64,000 nucleotides of DNA from Mycobacterium seoulense. GTDB taxonomy: Bacteria; Actinomycetota; Actinomycetes; Mycobacteriales; Mycobacteriaceae. The stretch's first letter is position 1. The number at the start of each line of letters is the position of its first letter. Position numbers and translations under genes: made by a program. Positions 25,033-34,660 of this stretch are shown here, piece by piece. Below the pieces are notes generated by a model, which had not been told where the DNA came from, did not search any database, and worked only from the letters and a program-made list of their open reading frames with translations. The stretch spans positions 2,604,001-2,668,000 of the forward strand of contig NZ_AP022582.1 of NCBI RefSeq assembly GCF_010731595.1, given 5' to 3'.

Positions 25033-26226
25033 ATGACCACCGCCGAACAACCCGAGGTCTCCGACGACGACTTTCGGGAGATCCTCGCCCAGACGCGGCA
25101 CTTCGTCCGCACCGCCGTCGTCCCGCGCGAACAGGAGATCCTGACCGAGGATCGGGTGCCCGACGACCTGCGTGACCAGGCCAAGAAGATGGGCCTGTTC
25201 GGGTACGCGATCCCGCAGCAGTGGGGCGGCCTGGGCCTGAACCTGATGCAAGATGTCGAGCTGGCAATGGAATTGGGCTACACCTCGCTGGCCTTGCGAT
25301 CGATGTTCGGCACCAACAACGGCATCGCGGGGCAGGTGCTGGTGGGCTTCGGCACCGACGAGCAGAAGGCCCGCTGGCTGGAGTCGATGGCGTCCGGCGA
25401 CGTGGTCGCCTCGTTCGCGTTGACCGAGCCCGGCGCGGGATCCAACCCGGCCGGCCTGCGAACCAAAGCCGTTCGCGACCAAGCCGATTGGGTGATTTCC
25501 GGGCAGAAGCGCTTCATCACCAATGCGCCCGTCGCCGATCTGTTCGTGGTGTTCGCGCGGACCCGGCCGGCGGACGACCAGGGGCCCGGGATCGCGGTAT
25601 TCCTCGTTCCGGCGGACTCACCGGGCGTCGAAGTGGGCGCCAAGGACGCCAAGATGGGCCAGGAGGGCGCCTGGACCGCCGACGTGAGCTTCAACGACGT
25701 CCGCGTCGAGGGCGGCGCACTGATCGGCGGCAGCGAAGACATCGGCTACCGAGCGGCGATGACGTCGCTGGCGCGGGGCCGGGTTCATATCGCCGCCCTC
25801 GCGGTGGGCGCCGCCCAACGCGCACTCGACGAATCGGTCTCGTACGCCGCCACGGCGACCCAGGGCGGCACGCCGATCGGGAGCTTTCAGTTGGTTCAGG
25901 CGATGCTCGCCGACCAGCAGACCGGGGTGCTGGCCGGCCGCGCGCTGGTTCGCGATGCCGCCCGGCTCTGGGTATCCGGTGAAGACCGCCGGGTCGCGCC
26001 GTCGGCGGCCAAGCTGTTCTGCACCGAAATGGCCGGCAACGTAGCCGATCTCGCGGTGCAGATTCACGGCGGCAGCGGCTACATGCATGGCGTCCCGGTC
26101 GAGCGCATCTACCGCGACGTACGGCTGCTGCGGCTCTACGAGGGCACCAGCGAGATTCAGCGGTTGATCATCGGGTCCAACCTCGTCAAAGCGGCGCAGC
26201 GCGCCAGCACAACGAAGGAGCGCTAA
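25033..26226 (+). CDS. Acyl-CoA dehydrogenase
   Basis: A 397-residue ACAD with ALTEPGAGSNPAGLRTKA (about 134-151), SGQKRFITNAP (about 160) and IHGGSGYMHGVPVERIYRD. The catalytic Glu is in YEGTSEIQRLI. It is complete and canonical, unlike the heteromeric pair at 261-2533. ATG 25033 lies after GAGGGGG. The stop TAA shares a base with the ATG of the next SDR gene, so the two are coupled. It faces the 24859 operon across a 173-bp promoter region and may serve the same pathway. Confidence 0.88.
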   Translation: MTTAEQPEVSDDDFREILAQTRHFVRTAVVPREQEILTEDRVPDDLRDQAKKMGLFGYAIPQQWGGLGLNLMQDVELAMELGYTSLALRSMFGTNNGIAGQVLVGFGTDEQKARWLESMASGDVVASFALTEPGAGSNPAGLRTKAVRDQADWVISGQKRFITNAPVADLFVVFARTRPADDQGPGIAVFLVPADSPGVEVGAKDAKMGQEGAWTADVSFNDVRVEGGALIGGSEDIGYRAAMTSLARGRVHIAALAVGAAQRALDESVSYAATATQGGTPIGSFQLVQAMLADQQTGVLAGRALVRDAARLWVSGEDRRVAPSAAKLFCTEMAGNVADLAVQIHGGSGYMHGVPVERIYRDVRLLRLYEGTSEIQRLIIGSNLVKAAQRASTTKER

Positions 26227-27047
26227 TGAGCGGCAAGCTTGCGGGCCGAGTGGCATTCATCACCGGAGCGGCGCGCGGGCAGGGCCGGGCGCACGCGGTC
26301 CGTCTGGCGCGGGAGGGCGCCGACATCATCGCCGTCGACATCGCCGGCAAGCTTCCGTCCTGCGTTCCCTACGACCCGGCGACTCCCGACGACCTGAGCG
26401 AGACCGTTCGCCTGGTTGAAGAGACGGGCCGCCGCATCATCGCCTCCGTCGTGGACACCCGCGACTTCGAGGGGCTGCGCAAGGCCGTCGACGACGGGGT
26501 GGCCGCACTCGGGCGACTGGACATCATCGTCGCCAACGCCGGCGTCGCCGCGCCGCAGGCCTGGAACGACATCACGCCGGAAGACTTCCGCGCCGTCATC
26601 GACATCAACGTCACCGGCACCTGGAACACCGTGATGGCCGGCGCGGACAAGATCATCGAAGGCGGTCGCGGCGGATCCATCATCCTGATCAGTTCCGCGG
26701 CCGGCATGAAGATGCAGCCCTTCATGATCCACTACACCGCCAGCAAGCACGCCGTCACCGGGATGGCGAGGGCATTCGCCGCCGAGCTGGGCAAGCATTC
26801 GATCCGGGTCAACAGCGTTCATCCCGGGCCGGTGAACACGCCGATGGGAACCGGGGACATGGTCACCGCGGTGGGCAGGGCCATGGAAACCAACCCGCAG
26901 CTGTCCAACGTGCTCACGCCGTTCCTGCCGGACTGGGTCGCCGAGCCGGAGGAGATCGCCGACACCGTCTGCTGGCTGGCCAGCGACGAGTCCCGCAAGA
27001 TCACCGCCGCCCGGATCCCGGTGGACCAGGGCTCGACGCAGTACTGA
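26226..27047 (+). CDS. Mycofactocin-coupled SDR family oxidoreductase
   Basis: A 273-residue SDR with the signature of the mycofactocin-associated subfamily: GAARGQGRAHAVRLAREGA (about 13-31), DIIAVDI, then an insertion of about 25 residues after the second strand, and the conserved ending ITAARIPVDQGSTQY. Catalytic Ser is in LISSAAG and Tyr/Lys in YTASK. Members hold a non-exchangeable NAD(H) and need the peptide-derived cofactor mycofactocin for turnover. It is coupled to the acyl-CoA dehydrogenase gene. An alcohol group on the substrate is therefore likely to be oxidised in this pathway. Confidence 0.85.
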   Translation: MSGKLAGRVAFITGAARGQGRAHAVRLAREGADIIAVDIAGKLPSCVPYDPATPDDLSETVRLVEETGRRIIASVVDTRDFEGLRKAVDDGVAALGRLDIIVANAGVAAPQAWNDITPEDFRAVIDINVTGTWNTVMAGADKIIEGGRGGSIILISSAAGMKMQPFMIHYTASKHAVTGMARAFAAELGKHSIRVNSVHPGPVNTPMGTGDMVTAVGRAMETNPQLSNVLTPFLPDWVAEPEEIADTVCWLASDESRKITAARIPVDQGSTQY

Positions 27048-27094
27048 CCGGCGGCTCGGGAATAGATTCGCCACGACCGGCGCTTGCAGGGCAC

Positions 27095-27523
27095 ATGAAA
27101 GCCTTCACCGAGAGCGAACGTCAGGAGTTCTTGGCCGCCACGCACGTGGCGGTGCTGTCCGTCGACGCCGCCGACGGGCGGCCGCCCGCGAGCGTGCCGA
27201 TCTGGTACGACTACACCCCCGGTGGCAACATCCGGATCATGACCGGGGCGGCCAGCCGCAAAGCCCGGCTGATCGAGCGGGCCGGCAAGGTGACGCTCGT
27301 CGTCCAGCGCGAGGAGCTGCCGTACCAGTACGTGGTGGTCGAAGGCACCGTCGTCGACACCGCCAAGCCCGCCCCGACCGATGTGCAGGAGGCCGTCGCC
27401 ATCCGCTACCTCGGCGAGGAGGGCGGGCGGGCGTTCATCCGCAGCATGGAGGGCGTGGAAGAGGTGATGTACACCATCCGCCCCGATCGCTGGATGAGTG
27501 CGGATTTCACCGGCGACCTCTGA
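27095..27523 (+). CDS. Pyridoxamine 5'-phosphate oxidase-like flavin/F420-binding protein
   Basis: A 142-residue split-barrel protein: HVAVLSVDAADGRPPASVPIWY near the N-terminus, then a tract (ASRKARLIERAGKVTLVV, about 50-67) typical of the PPOX fold. Actinobacterial members often use F420 or FMN and act on diverse small molecules, or protect against oxidants. It follows the SDR gene by 47 bases on the same strand and may share its transcript. The substrate is unknown. It is convergent with the phosphotransferase gene, leaving 4 bases between stops. Confidence 0.8.
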   Translation: MKAFTESERQEFLAATHVAVLSVDAADGRPPASVPIWYDYTPGGNIRIMTGAASRKARLIERAGKVTLVVQREELPYQYVVVEGTVVDTAKPAPTDVQEAVAIRYLGEEGGRAFIRSMEGVEEVMYTIRPDRWMSADFTGDL

Positions 27524-27527
27524 GATC

Positions 27528-28604
27528 TCAGCCGATCAGCTCCAGCGTCCCCAGTTCACGGATCGCCTGGCAGCCGCGGCTGAGCATGGCGAGCACCATG
27601 TCGTCGCCGCGCTCGGTCGCGGCGGCGAACGCGAACCCCAGCGCCGAGATCAGCGGCGCCTGCAGCACCCCGAGGCGGTAATCACGCCAACACGTTTCGG
27701 CATCGTAACCGGTGACGCCACCCGCCGTGAGCGCGCGATGGTAGTCGGCGACCAGCTGTTCCTCGATGCTCGCGCGCAGCTGCGAATTGAGGCTGGTCGC
27801 GGTGAAGTAGGCGAGATCCCTGGCCGGCAATCCGACGCCGAGCGTCTGCCAGTCGACGACGCTGACCCTGGTCCGGTCGGGATCGAACAGGAGGTTGTCC
27901 AGGCGATAGTCCCCGTGCAGCAGGGCAAACCGGTCGTATTCGGAGAGCAGCCACGGCGTGACCAATCCCATTGCGGCGCTGAAGGTCTCGCGATCTTGAG
28001 TACTCATCCGGTCGCCCAGCTTGTCCAGCGTGATGTCGGCGCTCATCTTCGCCACCTCACCCATGCCGGCGGCGCCCGCTTCGTCCGGCCTGGCGAACGC
28101 GATGCCCGGGAAATCGAGCCAGACCGGATCGCACCAGCTGGGCGCGTGCAGGCCGGCCAGGGCGGTGACCGCGAGGCGCGCTTCGGTTTCCCCGCACCCG
28201 GCGAGCTGATCCCCCTGCACCGCCGGCGCCTGATCGGCGAGCAGCAAAGCGAACTCCATTGCATCATCGGTGATCTCGGAATAGAAGCACCGCGGCGTCG
28301 GCACTTGCACCCGATCCGCCACGGATGAGTAGAACGCGCATTCGCTGCGATATCCGATGACCACCCGGTCGCGCACGGTGTCGTCCTGCGCCGGCAGCTT
28401 GATAACGAACGTGCGCGGCAGGTCGCCGGGATCCGTCGCGTATCGGGCGGACACCCGGTAGGTTGCGCCGGTCTGCCCGGTGCCGATCGCGACCACGTCC
28501 ACGTCGGCGACCTCGACCGGTGCCCCGCGCCCACTGAGGGCGGCCGACAACCACGCCGGGGTCACGTCACCGGGATAGCGCGGAATCGACACCACAGCAC
28601 TCAT
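27528..28604 (-). CDS. Aminoglycoside-phosphotransferase-like kinase family protein
   Basis: A 358-residue protein of the APH/choline-kinase fold. The catalytic loop ALLHGDYRLDNLLFD (about 245-259) and the metal-binding VVDWQTLG (about 267) are intact, and FVIKLPA (about 78) provides the ATP-contacting Lys. Mycobacterial members usually lie near acyl-CoA dehydrogenase genes and resemble ACAD10/11-type kinases acting on hydroxyacyl groups; an antibiotic-resistance role should not be assumed. ATG 28604 follows AGGAGGCG. It begins 88 bases after irtB on the same strand, probably from its own promoter. Confidence 0.8.
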   Translation of the reverse strand: MSAVVSIPRYPGDVTPAWLSAALSGRGAPVEVADVDVVAIGTGQTGATYRVSARYATDPGDLPRTFVIKLPAQDDTVRDRVVIGYRSECAFYSSVADRVQVPTPRCFYSEITDDAMEFALLLADQAPAVQGDQLAGCGETEARLAVTALAGLHAPSWCDPVWLDFPGIAFARPDEAGAAGMGEVAKMSADITLDKLGDRMSTQDRETFSAAMGLVTPWLLSEYDRFALLHGDYRLDNLLFDPDRTRVSVVDWQTLGVGLPARDLAYFTATSLNSQLRASIEEQLVADYHRALTAGGVTGYDAETCWRDYRLGVLQAPLISALGFAFAAATERGDDMVLAMLSRGCQAIRELGTLELIG

Positions 28605-28691
28605 GAACAGCACGCCTCCTGTACCCGGACAGCTCCGCCCGACTGACAAACTGTAAGGCATACCGCAATAGCAGCGGTCGACTACGGTGAC

Positions 28692-30431
28692 CTAGTCGGC
28701 GAGGATCCGCCATTCCGCGGCCTCGTGCTGCTGCCGCCAGAACTCGTCGAAACGCCCACCCGCCGCGAGCAATTCGCCGACCGTTCCGTCCTCGATCACC
28801 CGGCCATCGTCGAGGAACAGGACGCGGTCGGCGTGACTGATGCTGGCCAAGCGGTGCGCGACGATCACCTGGGTGCGCGGCTGCGGGTCGAGGGTCAGCG
28901 CGTCGACCACCGCCGCCTCGTTTTCGGTGTCCAGGGCGCTGGTCGCCTCGTCGACCAGCAGTATCGGCGCCGGCTTGAGCAGCGCCCGCGCGATGCTGAC
29001 CCGTTGGCGTTCGCCGCCCGACAGGGCGGAACCGGCCTCGCCGACGACCGTGTCGGCGCCGTCGGGCAGCCGGGCGAGGAGTTCGTCGACGCGGGCGAGG
29101 GCCACGGCCCGGGCGAACTGGTCGTCGCCGGCGCCGGGATCCCCGGCGAACACGTTGTCCCGGATCGACCCGTGGAAAAGGTAGGGATGCTGGAACACAA
29201 CGCTGCTTGCCGCCCGTCGGGCCTCGGCGCCCAGCGTGGCCGCGTCGACGCCGTCGATCAGGACCCGGCCGCGGCTTGGCTCGTGCAACCCGGCGATCAG
29301 CGCCAGGATGGTGCTCTTGCCCGACCCGGACGGCCCGACGATCGCCGTCGTGCTGCCCGGCTCCAGGGTGAAGCTCATCCCGTCGAGCACCGGCGCGCCG
29401 GCGCCGTCATAGCCGAAAGCGACGTCGTCGAACTCGATGCGGGGCGCCGCCGCAGAGCCGGGCAGCGTGGCGGTCCCGGCGTTCATCGGCGGCGCGGTGA
29501 GGACCACGCGGATGCGGTCGAGCGTGGCGCGGGTGCTCTCCAGCGCCGGTGCCAGTTCGCTGATCGAGCTGAACGGCTCCAGGTAGCGCACGATCACGAC
29601 GATCAAGGCGATGGCCTCGGGGACGGTGACGGTTTTGTTCACCGTCATCGCCGCGGTCGCCCCCGCCAGCAGGATCAGGGACAGCTGGGTGACCAGGCTG
29701 AACAGCAGCTGACCGGGAACCTGCATGGACAGCAACCGCATGGTCGCGCCGTGCTGCGCGGTCAGCGCATCGCCGACCAGACTGCGCGCCGGCTCGACCC
29801 GCCGCGCGGCCCGCAACGCCGGCTGGGTGCGGGCGAATTCGATGATCCGCTCGGTCAGCGCGCTGTTGGCTTCTTCGGCCGCGGCGTCGGCACGCCGCGT
29901 CAGTCGCGCCGACGCCCACAGCGCGCCCAGCAGCAACGGGACACCTGCGAGCGCGGCCAGGCCGAGCTGCCACGCGATCGGGAGCAAGGCCAGCCCGATG
30001 GCCGCGGGCAGCAGGACGGCGGAGATCAGCGGCGTCAGCAGGTTCACCACGAGACCGACCAGTTCCGGCCCGGTGGCGGCGATCGCCTGCCGCGCCGTCG
30101 CGGTGCGTTCGGCGGTGAACCAGTCCAGCCGGACCGCGGGTAAGCGGTCCGCGACGTCGTGCTGGCTGTGGTCCAGCACGGCAAAACCGAGATCGAAGCC
30201 GATGCGCGCCGTCGTGGCATCGATCACCCAGCCGATCACCGTGGCGGCGGTGAGCCAGCCCAGCCACACCATCGCGCGATGCGGGGCGCCGCTGAACAAC
30301 GCGCCCACCAGGGGCACCAGCAGCACGGTGGCCACCGCCCGGATCATCACGGAGACCAATGCGAGCACGGCGTAGGCGGTCACCCGGGCGCGGCGATCCG
30401 CCGGGACCAGGCCCAACCAGGTGCGGATCAT
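28692..30431 (-). CDS. irtB: IrtB, ABC transporter half of the mycobactin importer
   Basis: A 579-residue type IV exporter-fold half-transporter: six predicted membrane helices in the first 300 residues (for example [20 protein letters not shown]), then an ATPase domain with Walker [11 protein letters not shown] (about 360), signature [15 protein letters not shown] and Walker [13 protein letters not shown]. IrtA/IrtB heterodimers import ferric carboxymycobactin across the inner membrane. ATG 30431 overlaps the irtA stop as ATGA. An open frame runs on to 32174, but it is the antisense-like alternate frame of irtA, not a longer IrtB. It is regulated with irtA from the IdeR box at 33101. Confidence 0.95.
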   Translation of the reverse strand: MIRTWLGLVPADRRARVTAYAVLALVSVMIRAVATVLLVPLVGALFSGAPHRAMVWLGWLTAATVIGWVIDATTARIGFDLGFAVLDHSQHDVADRLPAVRLDWFTAERTATARQAIAATGPELVGLVVNLLTPLISAVLLPAAIGLALLPIAWQLGLAALAGVPLLLGALWASARLTRRADAAAEEANSALTERIIEFARTQPALRAARRVEPARSLVGDALTAQHGATMRLLSMQVPGQLLFSLVTQLSLILLAGATAAMTVNKTVTVPEAIALIVVIVRYLEPFSSISELAPALESTRATLDRIRVVLTAPPMNAGTATLPGSAAAPRIEFDDVAFGYDGAGAPVLDGMSFTLEPGSTTAIVGPSGSGKSTILALIAGLHEPSRGRVLIDGVDAATLGAEARRAASSVVFQHPYLFHGSIRDNVFAGDPGAGDDQFARAVALARVDELLARLPDGADTVVGEAGSALSGGERQRVSIARALLKPAPILLVDEATSALDTENEAAVVDALTLDPQPRTQVIVAHRLASISHADRVLFLDDGRVIEDGTVGELLAAGGRFDEFWRQQHEAAEWRILAD

Positions 30432-33013
30432 CGCGCTCCCTCCCGAGCCGTGATGGCGGCCACCGGGTCCCGACGGCCGCCCTCCCACAGCCGTCGGTAG
30501 CGGCCGTCGGCGGCCAGCAACTCGTCGTGCGTGCCACGTTCGGCGATCCGGCCGTGGTCGAGCACGACGATCTGGTCGGCTCCGGTGACGGTGTGCAGTC
30601 GGTGGGCGATCACCAAAACGGTGCGGTCCCGTGTCAATCGGTTGAGCGCCTGCTGCACAAGGTATTCCGATTCGGGGTCGGCGAACGCGGTGGCCTCGTC
30701 GAGGATCAGCACCGGGGTGTCCGCGAGGATCGCGCGGGCGATGGTCAGCCGCTGCCGCTCCCCGCCCGACAGGCCCGTTCCCGCGCCGAGCACCGTGTCG
30801 TAGCCGTTCGGCAACCGCATGATCCGGTCGTGGATGTGTGCCTGGCGCGCCGCCTCCTCGATTTGCGCAGCGGTGGCGTCCGGGACGGCCAGGGCGATGT
30901 TGTCGGCGACGGTGCCGTGCACCAGCTGCGTCTCCTGCAGGACGAACCCGACCTTCGCATAGAGCTCGTCGGCGGACATCGACCGGATGTCCTGTCCCCC
31001 AATGCGTATCGTCCCGTGGTCGACGTCGTGGAAGCGGGCCAGCAGGGCGGCCAGCGTCGACTTGCCGGACCCGGACGGGCCGACGAGGGCGGTGACCGTG
31101 CCGGGACGCAGCGTCAGCGACACGCCGCGGATCACCGGGACGCCCGGCCGATAGCCGAAGCTGACGCCGTCGAACACCACCGTCGCCGACGAATCCGCGG
31201 ACCGGTCCGGCTCCCGCACCTCGAGCTCGGGCTCGTCGAGGGTGTTCTGCAGGCGCCGCGCGGCGAGCATGCCGGCGCCGATACCGCCGACCCCGTACGC
31301 GATACCGAGTAGTCGCGCGCCGAACGTGGTGCCCAGCAACAAGAATGGCAAAAGATTCACTGGATCCATCCGCCCAGTGGTGGTGAGCAGCGTGCCCGTC
31401 AGCACGATGAGCCACAGGAAAGTCGAGGGCCGGGTGACCAGGTCCATGAGCGTCTTCTTGCCGGCCAATGGGCGCTGCCAGGAGACCAGAAAATCGATGT
31501 ACTCGTCCAAGTTCCGCCGGAAGCTGGATGCCGCCGCGCCGCCGAACACGCGGATCACCGGCTGACCCTCGAGGTAGGCGCCCGCCTCCCCACTCATCTT
31601 TTCGGCCCAGCGCTGCGATTGCGGGATGCGCGGGCCGGACTGGATGGTGAGCGACGAGGTCAACACCAGGTACACCAGGACGGGCACGAACAGCACGAGC
31701 GCCACCCGCCAGTCCACCGCAAACAGATAAACCAGTACCGCCACCGGCGCGATGATCGCCGCGACCGCGTCGGGGATGGCGTGGGTGACCAGATAGTGCA
31801 GCGACAGCGCGTCGTCCTGCAGCAGTTGCTTGATCGAGCCCGATCCCCGCGCGGTGAACCAGCCCAGCGGCAAGCGAGATAGCTTGCGCAACAGGCGCGA
31901 TCGCAGGCCGGCGGCAAACCGCGCGTCGACGACATGCAACCACAGTGTGAGGGCCGCTCCGAGGACGGTGCCCAGTCCCAGCAGCGCGACGGCCGCGAGC
32001 CCGACGTCCCAGAGTCGTACCGCGGGCGCCCCGGCTACCAGCAACCGGGCCAGCTCGACCAGCAGCACGAAGGGTGCCAGCTGCACCACCGTGATGACGG
32101 CCTGCAGCACACCGGACAGGATCAGCGCCGTGCGCAGCGGCGCGAGCAACCGGCCGGCGGCCTGAACGCGCCAACTGCCGCGCGCCGCCGGGGTGGACGT
32201 CTTGTCGGCGGGTTCTCGCGACGAGACCTGCTCTGCTGCAACGTTCTTGGTCGTCCCCCGGTCTTCACCACGGTGCGTGCCCATCGCACGCCCGGCACTC
32301 CAGTAGGCCTTGGCGTGTATTTCGGACTTGGGGAAGCCGAACTCGTCACGCAGCCGCGTCCGCACGTGCTTGAGCACGGTCGCCTCGGGCGTCGCCCACG
32401 CGTACCAGTTGGACCAATCTCGGCTCTCGATCGCCGCCGCAAGCGATCTCTCGTCACGCCGGGGCACCCAGTGCACTTGCAGCCGCGGATGCCGCGCGAT
32501 CGGGATCAGGACGTCGTTGTCGTCGTGCTGCTCGAGATACGTCTCGATCGGCACGTCGTCGGGGACGACCCCGATGATCCCGTTCATGCCCGGGATCGAC
32601 GCCGAATCCCCGATCAGCAGGTAGCCGGCCGGCTTCTCGTCGGGCACGTCAAAGCGCGACGAACCCATCAGGGCCATGACGGCGATCGTGGCGCCGGGCT
32701 GGGCGGTGCGCGCCCACTTCGATGCCGGGCCGGCGGGATCGTGCAGAACGATGTCGACGGCGAAGCGGCCGCTGGGAACGTCCGCCTCGGAAATCGTGTA
32801 AGCCCGCTGGAATTCGGTGGTCGATCCGTCCGGGTCCGGGAACCAGAACCGCAGCCAGGCGGCGGGTTCGGCATCCACGTCTTCGAACAACGTCGGTGAC
32901 GTCATGCGTACGCGCACGAAATGCGGTGCGATCTGGACGGTTTCGACCACCGTCGCGGTGTGATCGCGGGCGCCGAAGCTGCGCAACATCACACCGGAGA
33001 ATCCGCGTGCCAT
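30428..33013 (-). CDS. irtA: IrtA, siderophore-interacting ABC transporter subunit
   Basis: An 861-residue protein with two parts. The first 250 or so residues form a siderophore-interacting FAD domain ([12 protein letters not shown] near 67 is the flavin motif; [14 protein letters not shown] near 131). The second part has six membrane helices and an ATPase domain with [30 protein letters not shown] and [11 protein letters not shown]. In the known system the SIP domain reduces ferric siderophore at the membrane. Length and sequence match M. tuberculosis IrtA (859) closely. An IdeR-type box lies 88 bases upstream. The genes for mycobactin lipid loading that flank irtA in M. tuberculosis are not present. 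Confidence 0.95.
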   Translation of the reverse strand: MARGFSGVMLRSFGARDHTATVVETVQIAPHFVRVRMTSPTLFEDVDAEPAAWLRFWFPDPDGSTTEFQRAYTISEADVPSGRFAVDIVLHDPAGPASKWARTAQPGATIAVMALMGSSRFDVPDEKPAGYLLIGDSASIPGMNGIIGVVPDDVPIETYLEQHDDNDVLIPIARHPRLQVHWVPRRDERSLAAAIESRDWSNWYAWATPEATVLKHVRTRLRDEFGFPKSEIHAKAYWSAGRAMGTHRGEDRGTTKNVAAEQVSSREPADKTSTPAARGSWRVQAAGRLLAPLRTALILSGVLQAVITVVQLAPFVLLVELARLLVAGAPAVRLWDVGLAAVALLGLGTVLGAALTLWLHVVDARFAAGLRSRLLRKLSRLPLGWFTARGSGSIKQLLQDDALSLHYLVTHAIPDAVAAIIAPVAVLVYLFAVDWRVALVLFVPVLVYLVLTSSLTIQSGPRIPQSQRWAEKMSGEAGAYLEGQPVIRVFGGAAASSFRRNLDEYIDFLVSWQRPLAGKKTLMDLVTRPSTFLWLIVLTGTLLTTTGRMDPVNLLPFLLLGTTFGARLLGIAYGVGGIGAGMLAARRLQNTLDEPELEVREPDRSADSSATVVFDGVSFGYRPGVPVIRGVSLTLRPGTVTALVGPSGSGKSTLAALLARFHDVDHGTIRIGGQDIRSMSADELYAKVGFVLQETQLVHGTVADNIALAVPDATAAQIEEAARQAHIHDRIMRLPNGYDTVLGAGTGLSGGERQRLTIARAILADTPVLILDEATAFADPESEYLVQQALNRLTRDRTVLVIAHRLHTVTGADQIVVLDHGRIAERGTHDELLAADGRYRRLWEGGRRDPVAAITAREGAR

Positions 33014-33100
33014 CAGCGGTCCCTTCCCGCGGCGCTCAACTCCGCGACGACTTCACCCGACGGCCCGGCGGACCCCTACTCGACAAGTTACCGCACAAAC

Positions 33101-33119
33101 TAAGGGTTGCCTTACCAAA
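33101..33119 (-). promoter_or_regulatory. IdeR iron box upstream of irtA
   Basis: The minus strand reads TTTGGTAAGGCAACCCTTA, matching 14 of 19 positions of the IdeR consensus TTAGGTTAGGCTAACCTAA as I remember it. It is centred about 97 bases upstream of the irtA start, in the divergent region with the DCC-family gene. IdeR with Fe(II) would repress irtAB here; the divergent gene may also be affected. Confidence 0.72.
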
Positions 33120-33161
33120 GGTCAAACCCGGGTCGTGAGCGCCGGCAAGTAGCCTGGTGGC

Positions 33162-33587
33162 GTGAGCGGTGAATCGGCGCCGCCCGTGTTGCTCTACGAC
33201 GGGGTCTGCGGCGTCTGCAACTCGGTGGTGCAAACCATCCTTCGGTTCGACCCGGACGGATCCCTACGTTTCGCGGCGCTGGACAGCGACTTCTCCCGAG
33301 GGGTCGTCGATCGGCATCCCGCGATCGCGGGCGTCGATTCGATGGTCTTCGTCGACGAACCCGGCCAGCCCACCGAACGCGTCGCCGTGCGATCCGCCGC
33401 CGCGTTGCGGGTGGTGAATTACCTCGGCGGCCCCTGGAAGCTGCTGCGGGTGGCTCGCGTCATTCCCACTCCGCTGCGCGATTGGCTCTACGACCGGGTC
33501 GCCGACGTCCGCTATCGCATCTTCGGCAAGCACGACACGTGCCCGCTGCCGCCGCCGGAGGTTCGCGCGCGATTCTTGGACGCTTAG
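33162..33587 (+). CDS. DCC family (DUF393) thiol-disulfide oxidoreductase
   Basis: A 141-residue DUF393 protein. The family signature DGVCGVCN (about 14-21) holds a CxxC pair in a thioredoxin-like fold, and the C-terminal half has the usual RIPTPLRDWLYDRVADVRYRIFGK-type sequence (VIPTPLRDWLYDRV, about 107-120). It is presumed cytoplasmic or membrane-peripheral. It starts at GTG 33162, divergent from irtA, with the IdeR box 43 bases upstream, so iron-linked expression is possible. Its 3' end overlaps by 4 bases the convergent pseudogene. Confidence 0.83.
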   Translation: MSGESAPPVLLYDGVCGVCNSVVQTILRFDPDGSLRFAALDSDFSRGVVDRHPAIAGVDSMVFVDEPGQPTERVAVRSAAALRVVNYLGGPWKLLRVARVIPTPLRDWLYDRVADVRYRIFGKHDTCPLPPPEVRARFLDA

Positions 33588-33889
33588 TCCACGGCGAGGT
33601 CGGCCTCGGACTCCTTGCGCTTGAGCTCGGCCAGCTTGCGGTCCTCGACCGCCGCATCGCGATTCGCGGTGTATGTCCACATCGGGCATGCCCTGTTCGA
33701 GGGTCCGGTCTTGCATCCGGGCGAATTCTGCGTGTTTGAGGGCCGATGCCTCCAAGCTGCGAGCGGCTGACAGCCCCGCGTGCGCGGCGCGTGCGCGGCG
33801 CGTGCGCGCGCCTCCGCGGCTGTGCGTTCGGCGAGCTCCGCATCTTTCGCAGTAACAACTTCTTCGCGTGACCGATTTCCGGTGGCCAT
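33584..33889 (-). pseudogene. Frameshifted remnant of a charged coiled-coil protein
   Basis: Read from ATG 33889 (after GAGGGAG), the frame gives MATGNRSREEVVTAKDAELA then ERTAAEARARAA. A second frame carries AARSLEASALKHAEFARMQD and RTLEQGMPDVDIHRES. The first frame resumes as RDAAVEDRKLAELKRKESEA and runs to the stop. Joined, they make one roughly 100-residue Ala/Glu/Arg-rich helical protein, so two compensating frameshifts (near 33780 and 33675) break the gene. The repetitive GCGCGGCGCGTGCGC tract near the first break could promote slippage or assembly error. Function is unknown. Confidence 0.6.
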
Positions 33890-33963
33890 GGCGTCTCCCT
33901 CGCGTCCCGTGCAGTTGAAGTACCCAGCAGGGCGGGGTGGACGCTTCCAGCAGCAAAATGACG

Positions 33964-33984
33964 GTGCGGGCGGAGGGACTCGAA
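33964..33984 (-). repeat. 21-bp copy of the tRNA-Leu 3' end (att-like)
   Basis: Exactly the 21 bases found at 34805-34825, covering the T-arm 3' strand and acceptor 3' strand of tRNA-Leu plus its discriminator base, in the same orientation. The flanks are unrelated (AAGCC here against AACCC in the real tRNA). With the integrase scrap next to the tRNA this looks like the far attachment site of an element integrated into the tRNA gene. The interval is 841 bp. Confidence 0.7.
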
Positions 33985-34116
33985 GCCAAGTCATGTCAGG
34001 GGGTCCACGGGAGCTATTTGTAACCCGGCGGAAAGTGTCCCTTTCGGTGCTCCTGGTTGCTCCAGGTCGATGAACGCAGTCCGAACCTCGGACCGCGACG
34101 ACCTCAAGGAATCACC

Positions 34117-34431
34117 ATGAAGAACACCCGCAAGCCGACTCGCTTCCAGTACGCCGCCACGCTGTTTGGCGCGCTGGCGATCGTCACGTTGGCCCCTGCC
34201 ACCGCCTACGCCGAGCCCAGCGGGCCCACCGGCTCGAGCGGCGGATGCCACTACACCGACCCTGACGGCTACGACATCCCGATCGACGAGGGCCAGGGCG
34301 TCATTGTCGGCGGCAAGCTTGTCACGTGCACCGGCGGGAAAACGGTCGTCACCGATGCCCCGGCACGCACGAACCCCCACCGGCCCATCGCACCGCCCAA
34401 TCACGCGCCGGTACTGACCAGGAAAATGTAA
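34117..34431 (+). CDS. Small secreted protein of unknown function
   Basis: A 104-residue protein with a signal peptide: basic MKNTRKPTRF, hydrophobic ATLFGALAIVTLAPATAY, and AxA cleavage at about residue 29 (AYA-EP). The mature part has two cysteines (GGCHY and VTCTGG) about 30 residues apart, a central DPDGYDIPIDEGQGVIVGG and a Pro/Arg-rich tail. AAGGA sits 6 bases before ATG 34117. It is the only intact gene between the two tRNA-Leu 21-bp repeats, so it may be surviving cargo of the integrated element. No function can be assigned. Confidence 0.65.
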   Translation: MKNTRKPTRFQYAATLFGALAIVTLAPATAYAEPSGPTGSSGGCHYTDPDGYDIPIDEGQGVIVGGKLVTCTGGKTVVTDAPARTNPHRPIAPPNHAPVLTRKM

Positions 34432-34660
34432 GCCTCCCAGGCGCACTGAAAGCCGGTCATCTAGCCGTTGGGCCCGCCGCCGCGGAAACAGGGTGGTGGG
34501 CCCGACCCTCCTGCTTTATCGGCCGGCACTGGCCCCCACGCTTCACGCGCGTGAGCGTGGTTGACGTGAGCGGTGGCGTCGTCAGGATGTACCACTCGCC
34601 GCGGACTATCAAGGGCCGCAAGAGTTTTCGCGATGCACCGATACACGTAGCTCGACGCCT

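Noticed and set aside
27528..28604. Possible aminoglycoside-resistance kinase
   Set aside because: The APH fold is shared with many metabolic kinases, and the context is lipid catabolism; resistance cannot be claimed.
30432..32174. A minus-strand frame making irtB appear to be 1160 codons long
   Set aside because: The extra part is an alternate frame of irtA with Arg/Gly/Ala-biased nonsense composition. IrtB starts at 30431, where its ATG overlaps the irtA stop.
34432..34660. Older integrase fragment suggested by PRTIKGRKSFRDAPI
   Set aside because: The match is weak and the distance to the TYADLF scrap is too short for a normal integrase; mentioned as a possibility but not called.
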